Of a DNA stretch of 64,000 nt, positions 1 through 8,049 are shown one piece after another; within the stretch, counting starts at the first letter, position 1; each line of letters begins with the position of its first letter. The stretch comes from Kineosporia corallincola. GTDB taxonomy: Bacteria; Actinomycetota; Actinomycetes; Actinomycetales; Kineosporiaceae. The notes beneath the pieces were generated by a model that worked only from the letters and a program-made list of their open reading frames with translations, was not told where the DNA came from and ran no database searches. The stretch is from positions 124,001-188,000 of the forward strand of contig NZ_JAHBAY010000013.1 of NCBI RefSeq assembly GCF_018499875.1. Reading direction: 5' to 3'. A program made the position numbers and the translations under genes.

Positions 1-14
1 GTCCGGCTGAAGGC

Positions 15-446
15 TCACCTCTCGGCCCGCCCCGGCACACTGAGTTTGATCCAGGCCCCGCCGGTGCCGGTGCCGGTGACCACCTCGCCGGCCAGTGCCC
101 GCAGCACCGACCAGGAGAAGCTGGCCTCGCGCGGAAGTTCGCCGACCGGGCCGGAGATCGTGACCGACAGGCTCTGCCCGCCGACCAGGCCCACCTCGAA
201 GGCGGCGTCGAGCGTGCGCCCCGGATGCGCGCGCCCGGCCAGCAGCAACGAGCAGGCCTCGTCGACGGCGATCCGCAGATCCTCGATCTCGTCGAGTGTG
301 AGGTCGAGGCGGGTGCCGAGGCCGGCGGCGGCGGTGCGCACCACGGCGAGGTAGGCCGGATCGGCCGGGACCCGCAGCTCCACCGTGTCGAGCTTCCGTC
401 CGGTCTCGACGACGTCGGAACGCTGCCTGCCGAGAATTGTGCTCAC
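15..446 (-). CDS. Anti-sigma factor, RsbW/UsfX-type GHKL kinase
   Basis: A 143-residue ATPase-fold protein of the kind that sequesters a stress sigma factor (SigF/SigB class) and is released by an anti-anti-sigma factor. The segments AVDEAC (residues 60-65) and FSWSVLRAL (110-118) line up with the same stretches of Mycobacterium tuberculosis RsbW/UsfX as I recall it. The Asn that coordinates Mg in classic RsbW kinases (EACxN) is Leu here, as in the mycobacterial type. The GTG at 446 is chosen because a GGGGGG tract lies just before it; an upstream in-frame start would add 32 Arg/Ser-rich residues with no similarity. A sigma factor gene would be expected just downstream, beyond the window edge. 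The family is well supported; which sigma factor it controls cannot be seen. Confidence 0.85.
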   Translation of the reverse strand: MSTILGRQRSDVVETGRKLDTVELRVPADPAYLAVVRTAAAGLGTRLDLTLDEIEDLRIAVDEACSLLLAGRAHPGRTLDAAFEVGLVGGQSLSVTISGPVGELPREASFSWSVLRALAGEVVTGTGTGGAWIKLSVPGRAER

Positions 447-812
447 ATCCCCCCGTGACGAAGACCGGCCCTGCTCGTAGCGGTGCGCGGATCGTTCGTC
501 ACGGAACGATACCAATGTCACCATCGGAACAGGGTAGTGCACTCAGAGTTGTAGTTGTCCAGGCCTCAAGGGAAGCCCAAGCTACAGATCTCACTCGGCC
601 GATCACGAGTAGTGAAGCCCCGTACCCGGACGGCCGCTCGGGTAATTCTGCCCGTCCAGGGGCGCATCGTCCGCCGTTTCCGGCGTCGATGAGAGCTTTA
701 TCAAGGACGGGATCGAGGTTCGCACACCCCTGCACCGCGCGTGCAGTACCGCATAGTTCGCATTGGCCGCGAATCGCCCCCCGCGATGCGCCCGGCCTGC
801 CGGTGTGCCGGA
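447..812. other. Intergenic region with a dyad upstream of the anti-sigma gene
   Basis: There is no convincing gene in these 366 bases. A dyad ATCGTTC-6-GAACGAT lies at 491-510, about 45 bases upstream of the anti-sigma start, where an operator or promoter would sit. I could not find a clean SigF-type promoter (GTTT, about 16 bases, GGGTAT) on the minus strand; GTTC followed by GGTAT near 510-525 has too short a spacer. Confidence 0.45.
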
Positions 813-2069
813 TCAGCCCTCGGTCAGGGCCTCTTCGCGATGCCGGGCGTTGCCGGTGTGCCCGTCGTCCCCGGTTGTCGTCGTGCGCACCACGGTGACC
901 CCGGAGCCCTGGGTGTGCCCCGCGTAGACCGCGATCAGCACACCGAGCATGCCCAGGCCGACCGCCACCAGGTTGGGCGAGTTGTAGCCCCAGCCGGCCG
1001 CGATGGTCAGGCCGCCCAGCCAGGCGCCGAGGGAGTTGGCGATGTTGAAGGCCGCGTGCATGCTGGCGGCGGCCAGGTTGGGGGCGCCGCCGGCCATGCT
1101 GATGATCCGGTTCTGGAGGGCGGGGAAGGCCATCGTGTTGCTGAACGGGAACAGGAAGATCAGCACGGCGGAGGCGATCCTGCTGCTGGAGGCGAAGAAG
1201 AAGATGCCGGCGATGACCACGTTCGCGGCCATCGCGCCGTAGATCACCGGGGTGGCGTCGAACCGGTCGGACAGCCGTGCGCCGATCAGGTTGCCGAAGG
1301 TCATGCCGAGCCCGAACAGCACCAGCAGCGGCGTGATGCTCGATTCGGCGTAGCCGGCCACCTCGGTCATCATCGGGGCGATGTAGCTGAAGGTCGCGAA
1401 GGTGGCGCCGCCGCCGATGGTGGCCACGCCGAGCGACAGCCAGATCTGCTTGTTCCGGAAGGCGCCCAGCTCGTGCCGCAGGTGCGGGGCGTCCGGCGAG
1501 GACGGGTCCACCCGCTCACTGCGCGGCACGGCCGCCAGCACGCCCAGGGCACCGATCAGCTCGACCACCGCGACCAGCACGAGCACCAGCCGCCACGACG
1601 TGTTCTGGCCGATGTAGGTGGTCAGCGGCACGCCCACCACGTTGGCGATGGTCAGGCCGGCGAACACCACCGCCATCGCCTGGCTCTTCTTCCGGGCGAC
1701 CAGGTTGGACGCCTGCACCGCGGCGACCCCGAAGAACGCCCCGTGCGGCAGGCCGGACAGGAATCGCATCACCAGCAGGCCGTAGAAGCCCGGCATCAGG
1801 GCGGAGACCAGGTTGCCCACCGCGAGGGCCACCACCAGGCTGATCAGCAGGCCCTTGCGGGGGAACCGGACGCTGGCCGCGGTCAGCAGCGGCGCGCCGA
1901 TCACCACACCGATGGCGTAGGCCGAGATCAGGTTTCCGGCCTGGGGGACGCTGACGTCCAGGTCGTGGGCCATGTCGGGCAGCAGCCCGAGGGCGACGAA
2001 CTCGCCCGTGCCCAGCCCGAAACTACAGATGGCCAGGACCAGTAGCGCCCGCCGCACCGGATTGAACAC
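813..2069 (-). CDS. MFS drug-efflux transporter (DHA1 type), copy 1
   Basis: A 418-residue, 12-helix major facilitator protein of the arabinose-efflux/chloramphenicol-resistance type. The N-terminal helix carries GLGTGEFVALGLLPD, typical of DHA1 proton antiporters. The cytoplasmic motif A region is replaced by RFPRKGLL, and RFLSGLPHGAFFG and VVGVPLTTYIGQ mark helices 4-5. It probably exports a drug or metabolite across the inner membrane. The start is a GTG at 2069 with GAGAGG about 13 bases upstream. It is a close paralogue of the next gene upstream on the same strand, with stretches of near-identical DNA, so the pair arose by tandem duplication. The substrate is unknown. Confidence 0.88.
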   Translation of the reverse strand: MFNPVRRALLVLAICSFGLGTGEFVALGLLPDMAHDLDVSVPQAGNLISAYAIGVVIGAPLLTAASVRFPRKGLLISLVVALAVGNLVSALMPGFYGLLVMRFLSGLPHGAFFGVAAVQASNLVARKKSQAMAVVFAGLTIANVVGVPLTTYIGQNTSWRLVLVLVAVVELIGALGVLAAVPRSERVDPSSPDAPHLRHELGAFRNKQIWLSLGVATIGGGATFATFSYIAPMMTEVAGYAESSITPLLVLFGLGMTFGNLIGARLSDRFDATPVIYGAMAANVVIAGIFFFASSSRIASAVLIFLFPFSNTMAFPALQNRIISMAGGAPNLAAASMHAAFNIANSLGAWLGGLTIAAGWGYNSPNLVAVGLGMLGVLIAVYAGHTQGSGVTVVRTTTTGDDGHTGNARHREEALTEG

Positions 2070-2286
2070 GATTGTGCCGCCCTCTCAACCTAGGTCTGCC
2101 GGAGGCACGGGCACACGACGAACCGCCCGGGAATGCTCTTTCGGCGAGCAAAATCGGGCGGTACGGGACGTGTTGCGGGGCGGCGTCATTGAGCCCTTGC
2201 GCCGAACGTGTCGATGGACAGCGGGCGCCTCTGGCTGGTTCCCAGGGTACAACCGGCTACCGGTAGTTGTATTCCCCGGTCACCGT

Positions 2287-3786
2287 TCATGCGGTGCCGT
2301 TGCGGCGCGGCCGGATCTCCTCGGTGACGATCGGGATGGGGTTGGTGTCGTCGTCGCGGCGCACCGGCCCGCGGCGCAGCACCGCGGTGGGGTAGGTGCC
2401 GGGATGCCGCCGGATCACCGGCATCGAGTCGGTGCCGGGCACGGGCCGGTCGCGGATCGCCGGGACGTCGCGGATCACCGGGACGGAACCGGTGTTCGAG
2501 TACTGCCCGATCACCGGCACCGGGTTGGTGTTCAGGCCGACCACCGGGATCCGGATCGGGTTGGTGCGCGGCCCGTTGGTCGGCGGCGGGACGCTGCTCA
2601 GGGGCGAGCCGAACACCCGCACCAGCGAGCGCTGCATCCAGGCCGCGTACATCGCCACCAGCGCGGCCATCAGGCCCAGCCCGACCGCTACCAGGTTGGG
2701 CGAGTTGTAGCCCCAGCCGGCCGCGATCGTCATCCCGCCCAGCCAGGCGCCGAGGGAGTTGGCGATGTTGAAGGCCGCGTGCATGCTGGCGGCGGCCAGG
2801 TTGGGGGCGCCGCCGGCCATCCCGATGATCCGGTTCTGGAGGGCGGGGAAGGCCATCGTGTTGCAGAACGGGAACACGAAGATCATGACGGCGGCGGCGA
2901 TCCGGTTGCCGGCGGCGAAGTAGAAGGCGCCCGCGACGGCCACCTGGGCCAGCATCACCCCGCAGATCACCGTGGTGACCTCGTAGCGGTCGGACAGCCG
3001 TGCGCCCACCAGGTTGCCGAAGGTCATGCCGAGCCCGAACAGCACCAGCAGCGGCGTGATGCTCGTGTCCGCGTAGCCGGCCACCTCGGTCATCATCGGG
3101 GCGATGTAGCTGAACGTGGAGAAGATGGCACCGCAGCCGATCGTGGCCACCGCCAGCGAGAGCCAGATCTGGCCGTTGCGGAACGAGCGCAGTTCCCGCC
3201 GCAGGTCGGGGGCTTCCTCGGGGGTGCGGTGCTCGCGCGGCACCGCGGCCAGCACGCCCAGGGCGCCGACCAGCTCGACCGCCGCGATCAGCGCGAACAC
3301 CAGCCGCCAGGAACTGTTCTGGCCGATCAGCGTGGTCAGCGGCACGCCCACCACGTTGGCGATGGTCAGCCCGGCGAACACCACGGCCATCGCCTGGCTG
3401 CGGCGGTTCTCCGGCACCAGGTTGGCGGCCTGCACCGAGGCCAGGCCGAAGAACGCGCCGTGCGGGAGGCCGGACAGGAAGCGCACCACGAGCAGGCTGG
3501 TGAACTCCGGCATCACGGCCGACAGCAGGTTGCCCGCGGCGAGCATGACCACCAGACCGATCAGCAGGCCCTTGCGCGGCAGGCGGATCGAGATCGCCGT
3601 CAGCAGCGGGGCACCGATCACCACACCGGCCGCGTAGGCCGAGATCAGGTGGCCCGCCTCCGGCACGCTGACATGCAGGTCGTGCGCGATGCCCGGCAGA
3701 AGGCCGAGGGCCACGTACTCGCCCGTGCCCAGCCCGAAACTACAGATGGCCAGCGTCACCAGCGCACGCCGAACCGGATTGAGCAC
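2287..3786 (-). CDS. MFS drug-efflux transporter, copy 2, with repeat-rich C-terminal tail
   Basis: A 499-residue paralogue of the neighbouring exporter, with the same landmarks (GLGTGEYVALGLLPG, RFLSGLPHGAFFGLA, VVGVPLTTLIGQ). The GTG at 3786 aligns with the paralogue's start; an upstream start would add 41 residues with no similarity. Unlike copy 1 it carries an extra C-terminal tail of about 95 residues after the last helix. The tail is rich in Pro, Val, Ile, Arg, Asn and Thr, with repeated motifs such as TNPIRIPVVG, NTNPVPVIG and VPVIRDVPAI. It is probably cytoplasmic and disordered, with unknown role. The 217 bases to copy 1 leave room for a separate promoter. Confidence 0.87.
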   Translation of the reverse strand: MLNPVRRALVTLAICSFGLGTGEYVALGLLPGIAHDLHVSVPEAGHLISAYAAGVVIGAPLLTAISIRLPRKGLLIGLVVMLAAGNLLSAVMPEFTSLLVVRFLSGLPHGAFFGLASVQAANLVPENRRSQAMAVVFAGLTIANVVGVPLTTLIGQNSSWRLVFALIAAVELVGALGVLAAVPREHRTPEEAPDLRRELRSFRNGQIWLSLAVATIGCGAIFSTFSYIAPMMTEVAGYADTSITPLLVLFGLGMTFGNLVGARLSDRYEVTTVICGVMLAQVAVAGAFYFAAGNRIAAAVMIFVFPFCNTMAFPALQNRIIGMAGGAPNLAAASMHAAFNIANSLGAWLGGMTIAAGWGYNSPNLVAVGLGLMAALVAMYAAWMQRSLVRVFGSPLSSVPPPTNGPRTNPIRIPVVGLNTNPVPVIGQYSNTGSVPVIRDVPAIRDRPVPGTDSMPVIRRHPGTYPTAVLRRGPVRRDDDTNPIPIVTEEIRPRRNGTA

Positions 3787-4156
3787 CCTTGCCGCCCTTC
3801 GCGCAGGTGCCGGACAAAAACTGACACCAAGTCGTGTCAGCGAATATAGCTGGGCGACAGCTGTTCGACCGGCCGCTCCCGGGCCGGGCTGCGGACCATG
3901 AGCGCCCACTGCGGGGGGAGTACGGGGCGGTGTCGCTCGTTTTTGACACCGGCTACGGGCTCAGGGTGGTGTGAAAAATCGCAAGGTCATCCGGGTGCTC
4001 CCGGGGCGGGCTGCCGTCGGTTGCGTCTGGGCTGGGCCGCGTTGGGTTGGGTGGTGTCGCGTGGGCCGCTCGGTTCGGCGGCGGGGTGTTGGCCTGGGGC
4101 CGGACCGACGGCTCGTGGGCGTGGGTCGTGTGAGCCGGTGGTCCGGACCCGCGCCC

Positions 4157-5074
4157 CTAGGCGGACTTGCGGGCCGGGGTCTTCTTCGCGGCCGTCTTGG
4201 TGGCTGTCTTGCTCGCCGTCTTCTTGGCGGGGGCCTTCTTGGCGGGGGCCTTGTGGGCGGGGGCCTTGGCCGCAGGCTTGCGAGCGGGCTTCTCGCCGCG
4301 GGCCTCCTTGGCCCGGTCGACGCTGGCCTGCAAGGCTGAGAGCAGGTCCACCACCTCGGTCGCCGTCTCGTCCCCGGCCTCCACCGGAGCCGGCTCGGCC
4401 CCCTCCAGCTTGGCCTCCACCAGCTGCACCAGGGCCTGCTGGTAGTCGTCCTCGTACTGGTCGGGCTCGAAGTCCGCGGCCATCGAGTCGACCAGCGAGG
4501 CCGCCATCCGCAGCTCCTGGGGGCGCAGCTCCACGTCGTCCTCAAGAATCGGGAAGTCGGCGGCGCGGATCTCGTCGGGCCACAGCAGCGTCTGCATCAT
4601 GATCACCCGATCGCGCACACGCAGCACCGCGAGCGATTCCCGTTGGCGCAGAGCCACCTTCACCACGGCCATCCGGTCCGTGGCCTCCAGTGCCTCGCGC
4701 AGCAGGGCGTAGGGCTTGGCCGCCCGGGCGTCGGGCTCCAGGTAGTAGGACTTGCCGAACAGCACCGGATCGACCTGGCCGGTGGGCACGAACTCGACCA
4801 CGTCGATCTCGCGGCCGGTGCTCAGGGGCAGCGCCTCGAAGTCTTCGTCGGTGAGCACCACCAGCCGGCCGTCCTCGGCCTCGTAGCCCTTGGCCAGCTG
4901 GTCCCAGGCCACCTCCTCGCCGCAGACGCTGCACACCCGGCGCATCCGGATCCGCCCGCCGTCTTCCCGGTGGACCTGGTGGAACCGGATGTCGTGCTCC
5001 TGGGTCGCCGAGAACAACCGGACCGGCACGTTGACGAGGCCGAACGAGACCGCGCCCTTCCAGATCGCTCGCAT
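4157..5074 (-). CDS. ku: Ku protein, NHEJ DNA end-binding
   Basis: Bacterial Ku (305 residues), a homodimeric ring that binds double-strand DNA ends and recruits LigD for non-homologous end joining. The N-terminus MRAIWKGAVSFGLVNVPVRL is the family hallmark, followed by the core beta-barrel. The last 50 or so residues are a Lys/Ala/Pro tail (KAPAKKAPAKKTASKT), like the extended tails of actinobacterial Ku proteins that add DNA binding. The ATG at 5074 has GAGGAG about 6 bases upstream; a start eight codons earlier lacks this. The gene is divergent from the ligase and polymerase genes, with a 212-base spacer that should hold both promoters. Confidence 0.96.
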   Translation of the reverse strand: MRAIWKGAVSFGLVNVPVRLFSATQEHDIRFHQVHREDGGRIRMRRVCSVCGEEVAWDQLAKGYEAEDGRLVVLTDEDFEALPLSTGREIDVVEFVPTGQVDPVLFGKSYYLEPDARAAKPYALLREALEATDRMAVVKVALRQRESLAVLRVRDRVIMMQTLLWPDEIRAADFPILEDDVELRPQELRMAASLVDSMAADFEPDQYEDDYQQALVQLVEAKLEGAEPAPVEAGDETATEVVDLLSALQASVDRAKEARGEKPARKPAAKAPAHKAPAKKAPAKKTASKTATKTAAKKTPARKSA

Positions 5075-5286
5075 GGGTTTCTCCTCGTTGATCGCCACTC
5101 GTCGACCCTGTCAAGCAAGACACGCCGGAAACCTGACATCAAGCATGACTGCTTGCTCTCAGTCTTGCCAGAGCATGTGCGTGTCCGGCAGTCGTGACCC
5201 GGTGACCTGACCAAATTCATCGGTTCGGGCGACTGTTTGATTGAGGACGGCGAGGAGCGGGTACGCCGCCACCGCCGTGTGCTCTG

Positions 5287-6243
5287 ATGTGGGCCATGCG
5301 CCCGATGCTGGCCACCCCGGCGGATCCCGACGCCGGGCTGCCGGCGGACGGCGACCGCTGGGCCTACGAGGTCAAGTGGGACGGCTGGCGGGTGCTCGCC
5401 GACGTCAACGACGGCGCGGTGCGGCTGTGGAGCCGGTCCGAGCGCGAGATCACCGCGGCCTTCCCGGAACTCGAGGCGATCGGGCGCGCCCACCCGGACG
5501 TGCTGCTCGACGGTGAGATCGTGATCATGGCCCGGGGCGTGCCCTCGTTCACCGCGCTCGCCGACCGGATCCACCTGACCGACCGGCGCCGGGCCTCAGC
5601 CCTGGCCGCCCGTAACCCGGCCACCCTGATCGCCTTCGACGCGTTGCGGATGTACGGCGTGGACCTGACGGAACGGCCCTGGCAGGAACGGCGTGAGGCG
5701 CTGGAACGGCTGCCCGCCTCGGGCGAGCACTGGCAGTTGTCGCCGGTCTACGACGACGTCGACGTGCTGCTGGAGGCGACCCGCGAGCAGGGCCTGGAAG
5801 GCGTGGTGGCCAAGCGGCGCACCTCGGCCTACCGCCCCGGGGTGCGCAGCAGCGACTGGCGCAAGCTGGCCCACCGCCGGGTGCAGTCGGTGCTGATCGG
5901 GGGCTGGCGCCCGGAGATCAACGACCGCAACCAGTTCGGGGCGCTGCTGATCGGCGTCTGGAGCGCCCCCGGCGTGCTGCGGTTCGCCGGGCGGATGGGC
6001 AGCGGGCTCACCGGCGCCGGGGCGCAGGCCGACCTGCGCCGTCTGCTGACGCCGCTACAACTGGACTCGTCACCGTTCGCCGAGACCGTGCCACGGGCCG
6101 ACGCGAAGGGCGCCACCTGGGTACGGCCGCAGGTCGTCGTCGACGTGCGGCACCTGGGCCGCACCGAGAACGGGCGGCTGCGGCAGCCGGTCTTCCGGGG
6201 CGTCCGGTCCGACCTGGAACCCGAAGACGTCCGGTACGAGTAG
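5287..6243 (+). CDS. ATP-dependent DNA ligase, LigD ligase-domain type
   Basis: A 318-residue stand-alone ligase. Catalytic motif I is EVKWDGWR with nucleotidyl-accepting Lys30. Later motifs are DGEIV, FDALRMYG, EGVVAKR and the OB-fold end (FAGRMGSGLTG). It seals nicks by enzyme adenylation, DNA-adenylate formation and joining. In mycobacteria this domain is fused to polymerase and phosphoesterase domains; here it is a separate polypeptide 14 bases before the polymerase gene and divergent from ku. No clear ribosome binding site precedes the ATG at 5287, so the message may be leaderless or the start a few codons off. Confidence 0.92.
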   Translation: MWAMRPMLATPADPDAGLPADGDRWAYEVKWDGWRVLADVNDGAVRLWSRSEREITAAFPELEAIGRAHPDVLLDGEIVIMARGVPSFTALADRIHLTDRRRASALAARNPATLIAFDALRMYGVDLTERPWQERREALERLPASGEHWQLSPVYDDVDVLLEATREQGLEGVVAKRRTSAYRPGVRSSDWRKLAHRRVQSVLIGGWRPEINDRNQFGALLIGVWSAPGVLRFAGRMGSGLTGAGAQADLRRLLTPLQLDSSPFAETVPRADAKGATWVRPQVVVDVRHLGRTENGRLRQPVFRGVRSDLEPEDVRYE

Positions 6244-6257
6244 AGAGGGCGGACCCG

Positions 6258-7190
6258 ATGGCGGGTGAGGAACAGCTGGTCGAGGTGGAGGGTCGCACGC
6301 TGCGGCTGCGCAACCTGGACAAGGTGCTCTACCCGTCCACCGGCACCACCAAGGGCGAACTGCTGCACTACCTGACCGGCGTGTCGCACGTGCTGCTGCC
6401 GCACCTGAAAGACCGCCCCGCCACCCGCAAACGCTGGCCCGACGGCGTCGGGGCCGGCACCACGTTCTTCGAGAAGAACGTGCCGCGCGGCGCCCCCTCG
6501 TGGCTGCGCGACGTCACCCTGCCCGCACCCGGCAGCACCAAGGACCGGGAGATGGTGACCTACCCGCTGATCGACGACCTGGCCGGTCTGGTCTGGGCCG
6601 CCAACCTGGCCGCCCTCGAACTCCACGTGCCGCAGTGGCGGGTGGGGGCGCGCGGCGCCGCGAAGGACCCCGACCTGCTCGTCATCGATCTCGACCCGGG
6701 CGCCCCCGCGGGCCTTCCGGAGTGCGCCGAGGTCGCGCTCGCGGTGCGGCGCAAACTGGAGGACGACGGACTGCACGCTCATCCCGTCACCTCGGGCGGC
6801 AAGGGCATGCAGCTCTACGCCGCGGTGTCGGGCCGGCAGGACGCCGTGACCGTGCGGGAGTACGTGCACCGCCTGGCCGAGGAACTGGAACGCGAGCTGC
6901 CCCGGCTGGTGGTCTCCCGGATGGCCAAGAACCTGCGCAAGAACCGGGTGTTGCTGGACTGGAGCCAGAACCACTCGGCCAAGACCACGATCTGCCCGTT
7001 CTCGCCGCGCGGCCGCGAGCGTCCCACCGCCGCCGTGCCCCGTGACTGGGACGAGGTGGAGCAGCCGGGTGCCCTGCGCCAGCTGGAGTTCGGCGAGGTG
7101 CTGGAACGCGTTCAGGACACCGGTGATCCGCTGGCCGGTCTGTTGCCCGGGCCGTCGCAGGCCGGCCGGGGCCCCCGGGTGCCGACGTGA
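6258..7190 (+). CDS. LigD-type polymerase/primase (AEP superfamily)
   Basis: A 310-residue archaeo-eukaryotic primase-like polymerase corresponding to the LigD Pol domain, which fills or extends broken DNA ends, often with ribonucleotides. Visible signatures are LRNLDKVLYPSTGTTKGE at the N-terminus, the metal-binding DLDPG, HPVTSGGKGMQLYA and RKNRVLLDWSQN. It follows the ligase gene by 14 bases with AGAGAGGGCGG upstream of the ATG, and its stop overlaps the next start (GTGA). There is no phosphoesterase domain in this or the ligase gene, so end-cleaning would need another enzyme. Confidence 0.94.
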   Translation: MAGEEQLVEVEGRTLRLRNLDKVLYPSTGTTKGELLHYLTGVSHVLLPHLKDRPATRKRWPDGVGAGTTFFEKNVPRGAPSWLRDVTLPAPGSTKDREMVTYPLIDDLAGLVWAANLAALELHVPQWRVGARGAAKDPDLLVIDLDPGAPAGLPECAEVALAVRRKLEDDGLHAHPVTSGGKGMQLYAAVSGRQDAVTVREYVHRLAEELERELPRLVVSRMAKNLRKNRVLLDWSQNHSAKTTICPFSPRGRERPTAAVPRDWDEVEQPGALRQLEFGEVLERVQDTGDPLAGLLPGPSQAGRGPRVPT

Positions 7191-8044
7191 CCCCCCAGCG
7201 TCCCGCGATGACCCGGCTCGGCATCGTCGTCCTGGCCGGTGGTTCCGGCCGAAGGCTGGGCGGGGTGGACAAGGGCGCTCTGGTCGTGAACGGGGTGTCC
7301 CTGCTCGACGGCGTGCTGCTCGCGGCCTCCTCCGCCGTCCGTACCGTGGTGGTGGGCGAACCCCGGCCCACCGTGCGGGATGTCGGCTGGACCCGTGAGG
7401 ACCCGCCCGGAACCGGGCCGCTGGCCGGGCTGGCCGCCGGCGTTGCGGCCCTGCGGCCCGACGACCTCGACCTGATCGGTGTTTTCGCGACCGACCTGAC
7501 CGGTCTGACCCCCGACGACGTGCGCCGGCTGACGGACGCGCTGGACGGCCCGGCCGACACCGGGCCCGGCTCCGAGGCCGCCGTGTTCGTGGATGCCGAG
7601 GGGCACCGCCAGCCCCTGGCCGCGGTCTACCGGGCCGGTGCGCTGCGCCGGGTTCTGCGCGAATTACAGCCCCTGGAGGGCAGACCCATGCGTGCTCTGC
7701 TGCGGGCCCTGACCCTGACCGACGTGTCGGACCACGGAGCCTCGGCCGACTGTGATACCCCGGAGCAACTCGCAACGCTCAGGGCAGGGAAAGGACGAGA
7801 CATGCTCGAGGACTGGGTCGCGGAACTCGGGGAGCGGCTGTCTCTCCCGGTCGGTGACGTGCAGGTGGCGGAGATCCTCGACCTGGCCCGGGACGCCGCC
7901 CACAACGTCGACCGCCCGGCCGCCCCGCTCACCACGTTCCTGGTCGGCTACGCCGCGGGCCTGAAGGGCGGTGGCCGCGACGAGATCGTGGCCGCGCTGG
8001 GCGAGGCGGTGCGGCTGATCGAGAGCCGTTCCGCGCCGGAGTGA
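7187..8044 (+). CDS. MobA-like nucleotidyltransferase fused to DUF6457 domain
   Basis: A 285-residue two-domain protein. Residues 10-200 form an NTP-transferase fold with the MobA signature LAGGSGRRLGGVDKGAL and the metal-binding region FATDLTGL (where MobA has CDMP). The end of this domain, DVSDHGASADCDTPEQ, resembles MobA's DINTPEDL region. MobA attaches GMP to molybdopterin; relatives transfer CMP or other nucleotides, so molybdenum-cofactor use is only one possibility. The C-terminal 80 residues (LEDWVAELGERL to the end) match the small helical DUF6457 domain often fused or next to MobA in actinobacteria. The GTG at 7187 overlaps the polymerase stop; an ATG at 7208 is an alternative. Coupling to the NHEJ genes is translational and may have no functional meaning. 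Confidence 0.8.
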   Translation: MTPQRPAMTRLGIVVLAGGSGRRLGGVDKGALVVNGVSLLDGVLLAASSAVRTVVVGEPRPTVRDVGWTREDPPGTGPLAGLAAGVAALRPDDLDLIGVFATDLTGLTPDDVRRLTDALDGPADTGPGSEAAVFVDAEGHRQPLAAVYRAGALRRVLRELQPLEGRPMRALLRALTLTDVSDHGASADCDTPEQLATLRAGKGRDMLEDWVAELGERLSLPVGDVQVAEILDLARDAAHNVDRPAAPLTTFLVGYAAGLKGGGRDEIVAALGEAVRLIESRSAPE

Positions 8045-8049
8045 TCGGC

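Noticed and set aside
5075-5286. Defined -35/-10 promoters in the ku/ligase spacer
   Set aside because: TTGATG, TTGACA and TTGATT hexamers occur, but none has a convincing -10 box at the right spacing.
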